The notes: generated by a model from the letters alone, not told the origin. Counted from the first letter of the stretch, positions 1 to 6,232 are shown. The stretch is 9,195 nucleotides of DNA from Prevotellaceae bacterium (GCA_031259655.1 JAIRLF010000370.1:1-9195), one strand, 5' to 3'. A program made the numbers and translations.

Positions 1-153
1 AAAAATATCGAGGAACTGAAAGTAGAAATCCAGTCATACGTCAATTCTAAAGTAAACCGTTTTTCGCAAATTTCGGCTGTCGTTGTCCTGCCTGTAGCTT
101 CCGATTTCGAAAAAACATCGACAATGAAAATTAAACGATATTTATATTGTTGA
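1..153 (+). CDS. AMP-forming long-chain acyl-CoA ligase, C-terminal end (partial)
   Basis: This is the last 50 codons of a gene that begins left of the window, ending at TGA 151-153. The translation opens KNIEELKVEIQSYVNSKV and closes with FEKTSTMKIKRYLYC. That matches the C-terminal subdomain of the ANL (acyl/aryl-CoA synthetase) superfamily, where a Lys in a 'T..MKIKR' context is the conserved adenylation-step lysine. Long-chain fatty acyl-CoA synthetases of Bacteroidota end in a similar FEKT..KIKR(F/Y)LY tail. The enzyme would activate fatty acids with ATP and CoA through an acyl-AMP intermediate. The adenylation core is not visible, so substrate chain length cannot be judged. The gene converges on the pirin gene 79 bp downstream. 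Confidence 0.75.
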   Translation, partial: KNIEELKVEIQSYVNSKVNRFSQISAVVVLPVASDFEKTSTMKIKRYLYC

Positions 154-180
154 GAAGATTTGAGGTTCGTGGTAATCTAA

Positions 181-229
181 TCTTGTCGTTCCCGAACACG
201 CTCTTGTCGTGTCGTTCCCGAACACGCTC
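181..229. repeat. 19-bp direct repeat in a convergent gap
   Basis: GTCGTTCCCGAACACGCTC occurs at 185-203 and again, identically, at 211-229, a spacing of 26 bp. The word TCTTGTCGT in front of the first copy also recurs at 202-210. Each copy carries the short dyad GTTC-CC-GAAC. The repeats lie between two gene ends that face each other (153 and 233), where a bidirectional terminator would be expected. The stems are short and no clear T-tract follows, so terminator function is only a guess. Confidence 0.6.
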
Positions 230-232
230 CGT

Positions 233-961
233 TCAATTTTCAATTCTCATAGTAACGTCAATCAACAAAATACGTCCTGTATTGGAAATGGTTTTAATTT
301 GTACGTTGTCGGTTTCGAATATTCCTATTCCGTCGCGATGTAGTAAAGTTTCGCCCGACAGTTCGAATTCGCCTTCGACAACCATGGCATACAGTCCGTT
401 GCCATTCTTGCGCAATTTGTATTCAAACGAATTACCTTTGGTAAAAGTTCCGATACTGAGCCATGCGTCCTGATTGAGATACAAGCATCCGTTTTCTCTG
501 TTTGGAGCTGTCAAATGCACTAATTCGTTGCAGGAATTAATAAAATCGAAATATTTCTGTTCGTATTTAGGTTCTATATTTTTTTCTTTCGGCAATATCC
601 ATATCTGAAAGAAGCTCGCAGGTTTTTCGTTATCTGCATTATACACGTTGTGTACCATTCCCGAGCCGGCGCTGAGCACCTGAACATCTCCCGGACTGAT
701 TACGCTCGGAGCGCCCAAATTGTTTTTGAGTTCCAATTTTCCTTGAAGAGGTATCGAAACTATTTCCATATTATTATGGAGATGGGCGCCAAAACCTTCG
801 CCTCCTTTGATAGTATCGTCATTTACAACGCGCAATGCTCCGAATCCGGTACGTTCGGGGTCGAAATAATCGACAAAACTAAAAGTATTATATGTGTCCA
901 GCCACCCATTATATTTATGCCTGCGTGTTGTTGCTTTGTACAAAATCTTTTTCATACTCAT
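233..961 (-). CDS. Pirin-family cupin protein (YhhW/quercetinase-like)
   Basis: The 242-residue product has the usual length of a pirin/YhhW protein, with two cupin domains. The N-terminal cupin (about residues 20-125) shows family hallmarks: NTFSFVDYFDP near residue 25, GFGAHLHNNMEIVSIPLQG at 57-74 and LSAGSGMVHNVYN at 96-108. The C-terminal cupin (about 150-240) is weaker. Pirins bind one metal ion through three His and one Glu; some, such as E. coli YhhW, have quercetin 2,3-dioxygenase activity. Here the three His are present (H60, H62, H104), but the residue two after H104, normally Glu, is Val106. Metal binding or catalysis may therefore be altered. The start at 961 is chosen because AAAGGA (975-970, minus strand) lies 8 nt upstream; a second ATG two codons later (955) is a less likely start. 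It is a single-gene unit facing away from rhaBA, cytoplasmic, with no signal peptide. Physiological substrate unknown. Confidence 0.9.
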   Translation of the reverse strand: MSMKKILYKATTRRHKYNGWLDTYNTFSFVDYFDPERTGFGALRVVNDDTIKGGEGFGAHLHNNMEIVSIPLQGKLELKNNLGAPSVISPGDVQVLSAGSGMVHNVYNADNEKPASFFQIWILPKEKNIEPKYEQKYFDFINSCNELVHLTAPNRENGCLYLNQDAWLSIGTFTKGNSFEYKLRKNGNGLYAMVVEGEFELSGETLLHRDGIGIFETDNVQIKTISNTGRILLIDVTMRIEN

Positions 962-1026
962 ACAATTTTTCCTTTACGACTATATTGCGTTAATGTTTGT
1001 AATCTACATATTTGATAACAATAATC

Positions 1027-1137
1027 ATGCGTTTTTGTTCAAAAATTGCAATTTTTCGAAATAAACTTTCATTTTATTCGAATCTGTTTGAATATCTCTC
1101 ACCGCATAAGGTGATGGAGTCTCACCGCATACGGTGA
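1027..1137 (+). other. Possible 36-codon ORF running into array 1
   Basis: An ORF opens at ATG 1027-1029, inside the left inverted-repeat arm, and stops at TGA 1135-1137 in array unit 2. It starts MRFCSKIAIF and ends SPHKVMESHRIR, so its last seven residues equal the peptide encoded by each later mini-ORF of the array. No Shine-Dalgarno or clear promoter precedes it and I recognise no family. It may be coincidental. Confidence 0.15.
1041..1056. repeat. 16-bp perfect AT-rich palindrome
   Basis: AAAAATTGCAATTTTT is its own reverse complement. It sits directly inside the left arm of the inverted repeat that bounds array 1 and about 80 bp upstream of the pirin start. It could be a binding site for a dimeric regulator, or chance in AT-rich DNA. 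Confidence 0.4.
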
Positions 1138-1257
1138 TGGAGTCTCACCGCATAAGGTGATGGAGTCTCACCGCATAAGATGATGGAGTCTCACCGCATA
1201 AGATGATGGAGTCTCATCGCATAAGATGATGGAGTCTCACCGCATAAGGTGATGGAG
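1097..1257. repeat. Tandem array 1: seven 23-bp units
   Basis: Seven contiguous units of exactly 23 bp start at 1097, 1120, 1143, 1166, 1189, 1212 and 1235. Each is TCTC, then a core ACCGCATAAGGTGA, then TGGAG. Units 1, 3 and 7 are identical. Unit 2 has A to C (CATACGG). Units 4 and 5 have GGTGA changed to GATGA. Unit 6 has that change plus ACC to ATC. Within a unit TCACC and GGTGA can pair over a 6-nt loop; in unit 2 the stem gains a base pair, and unit 6 restores pairing by a double change. Every unit boundary carries TGATG, a stop and start sharing one base. There are no spacers, so this is not a CRISPR. Function unknown. Confidence 0.97.
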
Positions 1258-1268
1258 TCGAACAAAAA

Positions 1269-1285
1269 CGGCAACACTTTTGCCG
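1269..1285 (-). terminator. Terminator-like hairpin, minus strand
   Basis: CGGCAA (1269-1274) and TTGCCG (1280-1285) pair over a 5-nt loop. Read on the minus strand the stem is followed at once by TTTTTG, the form of an intrinsic terminator. No minus-strand gene lies just to its right (rhaB is on the other strand), so it could only stop antisense RNA before it enters array 1. Its left base overlaps the right arm of the array-bounding inverted repeat. Confidence 0.4.
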
Positions 1286-1366
1286 GAATAAAAACCGTAA
1301 TACTGCAATATTTATGATTGCTATAGAATTGATTATTACCAACATTTTATCATTATAGATTTTGTT

Positions 1367-1393
1367 GTGCATTTTTTTTACAAAAAAATGCAC
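1367..1393. promoter_or_regulatory. 12-bp inverted repeat upstream of rhaB, possible operator
   Basis: Arms GTGCATTTTTTT (1367-1378) and AAAAAAATGCAC (1382-1393) are perfect reverse complements separated by TAC. The repeat ends 20 bp before the TACCTTTG box and so covers the region around and upstream of -33. It could be an operator or activator site for rhamnose control, or an A/T-tract element that aids the promoter. A terminator role is less likely because the stem is mostly A-T pairs. Confidence 0.5.
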
Positions 1394-1413
1394 GCCGTTT
1401 AATTTATTTTACA

Positions 1414-1421
1414 TACCTTTG
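1414..1421 (+). promoter_or_regulatory. Bacteroidota -7 box for rhaBA
   Basis: TACCTTTG matches the Bacteroidota -7 consensus TAnnTTTG exactly. It implies a start near 1426-1430 and a leader of about 70 nt before rhaB. No TTTG is found at the expected -33 spacing, which would suit a promoter dependent on an activator, as rhamnose operons commonly are. That regulatory reading is inference. Confidence 0.55.
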
Positions 1422-1470
1422 CATCCGAAAAATGTTTAAATAAACAACATGATAAAAAGATAAAGACAAA

Positions 1471-1509
1471 ATGTCTAAACGTGCCATAAAACAGTTAGTA
1501 TATGAATAA
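1471..1509 (+). other. Possible 12-codon leader ORF overlapping the rhaB start
   Basis: ATG 1471-1473 opens a short frame, MSKRAIKQLVYE, that stops at TAA 1507-1509. It overlaps the first 8 nt of rhaB (ATG 1502) in another frame. A small hairpin, AGACA/TGTCT (1464-1468 and 1472-1476), covers its start. The overlap would allow translational coupling to rhaB, which has no Shine-Dalgarno sequence of its own. Such short frames arise often by chance. Confidence 0.2.
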
Positions 1510-2977
1510 AATACATCATTTTCTTGCATTTGATTTGGGGGCTACAAGCGGTCGCTCTATTCTGGCAACTTTGCAGGACGGGAAAGTCGTTCTTAAAGAA
1601 CTTACACGTTTCCCAAACAAAATAATTCGTGTCGGAGATAAATATTATTGGAATATTTACTCTCTTTTCGAGGAGTTGAAAAACGGTTTGCGTGTCGTCG
1701 GCAACGAAAAAATCAAGATAGATTCCGTTGGTATCGACACATGGGGAGTTGATTTCGTGTATGTTGCCGACGACGGGACTTTTTCGGGGCTTCCGCGCGC
1801 CTATCGCGACCCATACACAAACGGCGCTCCCGAAGATTACTTCACCAAAATAACGCGTAAAGAAGTCTATGAACTGACAGGGATTCAAATCATGAATTTC
1901 AACAGTTTATTTCAACTGTATGCGGCGTCGAAAGAATCGTCGTCGGCGTTGAAAACGGCAAAAAACATTCTGTTTACGCCTGACGCCCTGTCGTATATGC
2001 TCACAGGAAACAAAGTTTGCGAATATACGATAGCTTCGACATCACAGATATTGAATCCTCGTACAAAAGAGTTTGAATCTAAATTGTTTGAGCCTGTCGG
2101 GATATCTCCTTCCGTAATGTTGCCCTTGGTGATACCGGGGAAAATCATTGGAAACATCCTCGATTCCATTCGGTTGGAATGTGGAATAGAAACAACTCCC
2201 GTCATTGCTGTTGCAGGTCACGACACCGCTTCGGCTATTGCCGCCATACCCGCTGAAAACGAAAAGTTTGCGTATCTCAGTTCCGGAACATGGTCGTTGA
2301 TGGGAATCGAAGTCAAACAGCCGATTATCAGCGAACAAAGTTTCGATATGAACTTTACCAACGAAGGAGGAATCGAAGGAACGACGCGGTTCCTGAAAAA
2401 TATCACCGGAATGTGGCTGTTGGAGCAATGCCGTAAAGAATGGGAATCGCAAGGAAAATCGTACACTTACGACGAAATTGTCCGCATGTCCGATTCGGTA
2501 GACGGATTCCGGTCGATTATCGACCCCGACTATCCTGGATTTGCAAATCCGGCGAGTATGACCGAAGCCATAGCCGCTTATTGTACCGAAACAAACCAAA
2601 ATGTCCCCGGCAATCATGCAGAATATATTCGCTGTATTTTCGACAGTTTGGCGCTGAAATACAAGTATGTGTTGAATTGTCTCCGTCAGGTCGCTCCTTT
2701 CGAGATAGAACGATTGCATGTTATCGGCGGCGGCTCGCAGAACAGATTGTTGAACCAGCTAATTGCCAATTCGATAGGTTTGCCGGTGATTGCAGGACCA
2801 TCGGAGGCTACAGCGATAGGCAACGTCATGGTTCAGGCAAAAGGTTTGGGTATAGTCAACTCTTTGAGCGAAATGCGCGCTATAATCGGCAATTCTGTTT
2901 CGCCCGAAACATTCTATCCGAAAGATTCCGCATTGTGGAACGAAGCTTATGAAAAGTTCTTACCTTATTATAAATGA
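1502..2977 (+). CDS. rhaB: Rhamnulokinase
   Basis: RhaB phosphorylates L-rhamnulose at O1 using ATP, giving L-rhamnulose 1-phosphate for the aldolase; it acts in the cytoplasm. The 491-residue length fits (E. coli RhaB is about 489). It is an FGGY carbohydrate kinase with two actin-like domains. The phosphate loop FDLGATSGR is at residues 10-18, a substrate-region motif SVGIDTWGVDF at 75-85, and the catalytic-base Asp is D241 in AVAGHDTASA. SSGTWSLMG (260-268) and the C-terminal nucleotide-binding GGGSQN (409-414) with GPSEATAIGN (432-441) complete the fold. The start is fixed by an in-frame TAG at 1496-1498 just upstream. rhaA follows after 29 bp. L-fuculokinase is the main alternative, but the adjacent rhamnose isomerase and closer motif match favour RhaB. 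No truncation or missing catalytic residue is seen. Confidence 0.95.
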   Translation: MNKIHHFLAFDLGATSGRSILATLQDGKVVLKELTRFPNKIIRVGDKYYWNIYSLFEELKNGLRVVGNEKIKIDSVGIDTWGVDFVYVADDGTFSGLPRAYRDPYTNGAPEDYFTKITRKEVYELTGIQIMNFNSLFQLYAASKESSSALKTAKNILFTPDALSYMLTGNKVCEYTIASTSQILNPRTKEFESKLFEPVGISPSVMLPLVIPGKIIGNILDSIRLECGIETTPVIAVAGHDTASAIAAIPAENEKFAYLSSGTWSLMGIEVKQPIISEQSFDMNFTNEGGIEGTTRFLKNITGMWLLEQCRKEWESQGKSYTYDEIVRMSDSVDGFRSIIDPDYPGFANPASMTEAIAAYCTETNQNVPGNHAEYIRCIFDSLALKYKYVLNCLRQVAPFEIERLHVIGGGSQNRLLNQLIANSIGLPVIAGPSEATAIGNVMVQAKGLGIVNSLSEMRAIIGNSVSPETFYPKDSALWNEAYEKFLPYYK

Positions 2978-3006
2978 CAGAAATATAAATTTTAATAATA
3001 ATAGAC

Positions 3007-4260
3007 ATGAAAAAAGAATTGATAGAAAAATCGTATGAAATAGCGAAAGAACGCTATGCAACAGTAGGCGTTGATGTTGATAAAGCATTAGACGACTTGC
3101 AAAAGATTTCGATTTCGATACAGTGCTGGCAGGCAGACGACGTAAACGGTTTCGAAATTACGGAAAATCTTGGCGGCGGCGGGATTCAGGCTACCGGAAA
3201 TTACCCCGGAAAAGCGCGGAATATCCCGGAATTGTGTGCCGATATCGAAAAGGTGCTAACATTAGTCGGCGGTAAACACCGCTTGAATTTACATGCAATT
3301 TATGGCGATTTTCAGGGAAAGGTCGTTGACAGAGACCAAATTGAACCCGAACATTTCACAAGCTGGATGCAATGGGCTAAAGAAAAAGATTTGAAACTCG
3401 ATTTCAACTCTACTTCTTTCGGACACCCGAAAAGCGGCGACTTAACTCTGGCTAATCCCGACAAAGCTATCCGCGATTTCTGGATTGAGCATACGAAACG
3501 TTGCCGGACAATCTCGGAAGAAATGGGTAAGTACCAGAACGACCCCTGTATAATGAATATCTGGATTCACGACGGTATGAAAGACCTAACGGTGAACCGT
3601 TACAAATACCGCCAAATTCTCGAACAGTCTTTAGACGACATTTTTGCAACCGATTACAAGAATATGAAAGATTGTATCGAAGCCAAACTTTTCGGCATCG
3701 CGCTCGAAAGCTACACTGTCGGCTCTTACGACTTTTATCTCGGCTACGGAGCTAAAAAACAGAAAATCGTAACTTTGGATACGGGGCATTTCCATATATC
3801 CGAAAATATTGCCGACAAAATTTCGTCGTTGCTGTTGTTCACTCCCGAAATTATGCTGCACGTGAGCCGTCCCATCCGTTGGGATTCCGACCATGTCGTG
3901 ATTCTGAACGACGATATCGCCGAACTTGCTAAGGAAGTGATACGTGCAAAAGCGCTCGAACGGGTACATGTCGGACTGGATTTCTTCGACGCTTCTATCA
4001 ACCGCATTGGAGCTTATGTAATTGGCATCAGGTCAACGCAAAAAGCGTTTTTACAAGCGCTGCTGGAACCAGCCGCCAAACTGAGCCAATACGAAGCTAA
4101 CGGACAATATTTCGAGCGACTTGCTTTGCTGGAAGAAGCTAAAGTGTTGCCGTGGAACGCTGTATGGGATTATTTCTGTCTGACAAACAATGTGGCTGTC
4201 GGCGAAGATTATATCTCCGAAATACAACAATACGAAAAAGATGTAACATCGAAAAGATAA
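3007..4260 (+). CDS. rhaA: L-rhamnose isomerase
   Basis: RhaA interconverts L-rhamnose and L-rhamnulose, the first step of rhamnose catabolism, using Mn2+ or another divalent metal in a TIM-barrel active site. The 417 residues match the family length (about 419 in E. coli). Early hallmarks are SISIQCWQADDVNGFE (35-50) and GGGGIQATGNYPGKAR (56-71). Metal-ligand positions, aligned by motif to E. coli with an offset of about 9 late in the protein, are all kept: E234 in ALESYTVGS, D258 and H261 in LDTGHFH, H285 in LHVSRP, D293 and D295 in RWDSDH, and D325 in GLDFFDAS. The gene lies 29 bp after rhaB, in the same operon, and is the last gene before a hairpin terminator. It has no Shine-Dalgarno, as usual for this phylum. 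Confidence in function is high. Confidence 0.97.
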   Translation: MKKELIEKSYEIAKERYATVGVDVDKALDDLQKISISIQCWQADDVNGFEITENLGGGGIQATGNYPGKARNIPELCADIEKVLTLVGGKHRLNLHAIYGDFQGKVVDRDQIEPEHFTSWMQWAKEKDLKLDFNSTSFGHPKSGDLTLANPDKAIRDFWIEHTKRCRTISEEMGKYQNDPCIMNIWIHDGMKDLTVNRYKYRQILEQSLDDIFATDYKNMKDCIEAKLFGIALESYTVGSYDFYLGYGAKKQKIVTLDTGHFHISENIADKISSLLLFTPEIMLHVSRPIRWDSDHVVILNDDIAELAKEVIRAKALERVHVGLDFFDASINRIGAYVIGIRSTQKAFLQALLEPAAKLSQYEANGQYFERLALLEEAKVLPWNAVWDYFCLTNNVAVGEDYISEIQQYEKDVTSKR

Positions 4261-4269
4261 ACAGACTGT

Positions 4270-4282
4270 AACCCTTAGGGTT
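4270..4282. other. Small hairpin just after rhaA
   Basis: AACCC-TTA-GGGTT forms a 5-bp stem with a 3-nt loop beginning 10 nt after the rhaA stop. It is too short and lacks a T-tract, so it is unlikely to terminate alone. It may protect the 3' end or add to the terminator 28 bp further on. Confidence 0.3.
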
Positions 4283-4309
4283 TAATCACTTCCATGATTT
4301 TATCAAAGT

Positions 4310-4345
4310 CAACCCCGAGTAAAACGCATGTACAACTCGGGGTTG
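4310..4345 (+). terminator. rhaBA terminator, possibly bidirectional
   Basis: CAACCCCGAGT (4310-4320) and ACTCGGGGTTG (4335-4345) form a perfect 11-bp stem around a 14-nt loop, 50 bp after the rhaA stop. The plus-strand sequence continues TTTAAATAA, a weak U-tract. The minus strand also reads into it 147 bp past the mutase stop and continues ACTTTGATAAAA. Its position between converging genes supports use from both sides. Confidence 0.65.
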
Positions 4346-4429
4346 TTTAAATAATGGAAATTAATTAAATACCTTATCATCAGCCCTGCAGTTAGAACGG
4401 TGGATTTTGACAAGCAAGCAGAGAACGCG

Positions 4430-4447
4430 CCTGTTCCGGAAAACAGG
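4430..4447. terminator. Hairpin in the convergent gap, possible mutase terminator
   Basis: CCTGTT and AACAGG pair over the loop CCGGAA, with TTCCGGAA itself palindromic at the tip. It lies 45 bp past the mutase stop on the minus strand. No T-tract follows on either strand, so its role as a terminator is uncertain. The rest of 4346-4492 holds nothing I recognise. Confidence 0.3.
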
Positions 4448-4492
4448 TACATCTCTTTGACATCAGAGTGTGTATGTGAATATAATGCCTAA

Positions 4493-6223
4493 TTACCCCA
4501 ATTCGTCGATAATTCTCAGATATTTATCGTTCAACTGTTTCAAAATCGCATCATATTCATTTTTATCATTCAAATCCGACCGCAGTTCGCAATAGTATTT
4601 AATTTTGGGTTCTGTACCTGAGGGGCGAATGGAGACCACCGTTCCGTTCTGAGTAAAGAATTGCAACACATCCGATTGATGCTGGTTTACCGGAGTAATA
4701 TTTCCGGTGAGAGTATCGGTTTGCTGTTTCGTAAGATAATCGACTGTCGTAACAACTTTCGAGCCTGCGATTTCTTTGGGAGGGTTATTTCTGTAGTTCT
4801 TCATCATCGCTTTGATTTCTTCCAGACCTTCCTTACCCTTTTTGGTTATCGAGAGCAGTTTTTCCTCATGTAATCCGAACTTCAAATAGATATCCAGCAG
4901 CAAATCGTACAACGATTTACCGTTTTCTTTCGCCCAGGCGGCGACTTCGGCAATCATCCCGCAGGATACGACGGCATCTTTGTCGCGGACAAAATCGCCT
5001 ATCAGAAAGCCGTAACTTTCTTCTCCGCCGCAGATAAAAGTCTTTGTCCCTTCGTATTTGCGAATGATTTCGGCAATATATTTGAAACCCGTGAGCGTGT
5101 CGAAGATTTCGACGCCATAATATTTCGCCATCGTAGTAAGCAGATGTGTAGTAACCACCGTCCGGACAATATATTCGTTACCTTTCAGTCTCTTTTGGCG
5201 ACTTAGATTTTCGAGACAGTAATACGTCAGAATCGACGCAGTTTGATTACCGTTAAGCAGTTGAAGTTCGCCTTTGTTGTTTCGTACGGCGATACCGACA
5301 CGGTCGGCGTCGGGGTCGGTTGCCATGACCAAATCGGCGTTTTCGTCCTGCGCCTTCTTCAGCGCCAGAGTTAAAGCGCTCGATTCTTCGGGATTTGGGG
5401 AAACCACCGTCGGGAAATTACCGTCGTTGATATCCTGTTCGGGAACGTGTATGATATTTTTAAATCCGAGACTGTTAAGAAATTCCGGAACCAGTTTCAC
5501 GCCTGTACCGTGCAGGGGAGTGTAAACGATTTTGATATCGCTGTGTTTCTTAATCGTTTCGGGAGAGAGCAAAAGGGTTTTGAGCTTTTCGAGATAGACA
5601 GCGTCCACTTCTTCGCCGACAGCGACTATAAGTTCGGGATTAGCTTCGAAATTCACTTCTTTGACCGATTTTATCCTGTTTGCTTCCTCTACGATATTGG
5701 CGTCGTGGGGAAATGTTACCTGCGCTCCGTCGTCCCAATAAGCTTTGTAACCGTTGTATTCCTTAGGATTATGCGAAGCGGTTATCATCACTCCGGTACT
5801 GCACCGGAAATGTCGCACGGCAAAACTCAATTCGGGTGTAGGCCGTAACGAGGAAAACAGATAGACCTTTATCCCGTTCGCCGAAAACACATTAGCCACA
5901 ACCTGAGCGAAAAACGGGCTGTTATTTCTGCAATCGCAGGCAACAGCCGCGCTCAGTGGTTTGTCGGGGAACTGTTTTTTCAGATAATTCGACAATCCCT
6001 GCGTAGCCATGCCGACCGTGTATTTGTTCATCCTGTTTGTTCCGACGCCCATAATCCCCCGGAGCCCTCCGGTTCCAAATTCGAGGTCTTTGTAGAAACT
6101 TTCCGTCAGTTCCTTATTGTTATCGTCGTTGTCGAACAGTTTTTTAACGCGAGAGCGTGTTTCTTCGTCGAAATCGGTACTAAGCCAGAGTTCGGCGCGT
6201 TTTTTTATTTCCAGTATATCCAT
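4493..6223 (-). CDS. Phospho-sugar mutase (phosphoglucomutase/phosphomannomutase family)
   Basis: This 576-residue alpha-D-phosphohexomutase interconverts hexose 1-phosphate and 6-phosphate through a phosphoserine enzyme and a bisphosphate intermediate, in the cytoplasm. All four family domains are marked: active-site TASHNP with the phosphoserine S150; the Mg2+ loop ATDPDADRVG (301-310) with D303, D305 and D307; the sugar-specificity loop CGGEESYGF (398-406); and the phosphate-binding RPSGTEPK (533-540) in domain 4. FGTGGLRG (49-56) near the N-terminus is typical of the long 'PGM2-like' bacterial mutases, which are about 100 residues longer than the 460-residue PMM/PGM type. GEES fits glucose and mannose phosphates, but the preferred sugar cannot be settled, so no symbol is given. 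The start lies 9 bp after the recQ stop, making it the second gene of a recQ-mutase operon. It is intact. Confidence 0.93.
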   Translation of the reverse strand: MDILEIKKRAELWLSTDFDEETRSRVKKLFDNDDNNKELTESFYKDLEFGTGGLRGIMGVGTNRMNKYTVGMATQGLSNYLKKQFPDKPLSAAVACDCRNNSPFFAQVVANVFSANGIKVYLFSSLRPTPELSFAVRHFRCSTGVMITASHNPKEYNGYKAYWDDGAQVTFPHDANIVEEANRIKSVKEVNFEANPELIVAVGEEVDAVYLEKLKTLLLSPETIKKHSDIKIVYTPLHGTGVKLVPEFLNSLGFKNIIHVPEQDINDGNFPTVVSPNPEESSALTLALKKAQDENADLVMATDPDADRVGIAVRNNKGELQLLNGNQTASILTYYCLENLSRQKRLKGNEYIVRTVVTTHLLTTMAKYYGVEIFDTLTGFKYIAEIIRKYEGTKTFICGGEESYGFLIGDFVRDKDAVVSCGMIAEVAAWAKENGKSLYDLLLDIYLKFGLHEEKLLSITKKGKEGLEEIKAMMKNYRNNPPKEIAGSKVVTTVDYLTKQQTDTLTGNITPVNQHQSDVLQFFTQNGTVVSIRPSGTEPKIKYYCELRSDLNDKNEYDAILKQLNDKYLRIIDELG

Positions 6224-6232
6224 ATAACAATA

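Larger units (their letters stand above)
1028..1273. repeat. Inverted repeat bounding tandem array 1
   Basis: The left arm TGCGTTTTTGTTC (1028-1040) and right arm GAACAAAAACGGCA (1260-1273) are reverse complements except for one extra base in the right arm. The core 11 bp (1030-1040 and 1260-1270) pair perfectly. They enclose 219 bp holding an AT-rich stretch and the whole array. The arrangement resembles a small non-autonomous element or a large stem closing over the array. No target-site duplication was recognised, so mobility is not shown. Confidence 0.6.
962..1501. other. Divergent intergenic region between pirin gene and rhaB
   Basis: This 540-bp gap has no recognisable gene. It contains, in order, a 16-bp palindrome, a seven-unit tandem array inside an inverted repeat, a terminator-like hairpin, an A7/T7 inverted repeat, a TACCTTTG box and a short ORF overlapping the rhaB start. 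Each has its own entry. Flanking DNA is AT-rich; the array itself is clearly richer in G and C. No good TAnnTTTG box was found for the pirin gene on the minus strand. Confidence 0.85.

Noticed and set aside
147..473. 108-codon plus-strand ORF
   Set aside because: It is mostly antisense to the pirin gene and includes the noncoding direct repeat; no protein features.
1097..1257. CRISPR array
   Set aside because: Units are contiguous with no variable spacers, 23 bp long, and no cas gene is nearby. The same applies to the 22-bp array at 8887-9114.
2042..2719. 225-codon minus-strand ORF inside rhaB
   Set aside because: rhaB is complete with its catalytic motifs; the antisense frame shows no family features.
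5447..5848. 133-codon plus-strand ORF inside the mutase gene
   Set aside because: Antisense to intact catalytic motifs of the mutase; shadow frame.
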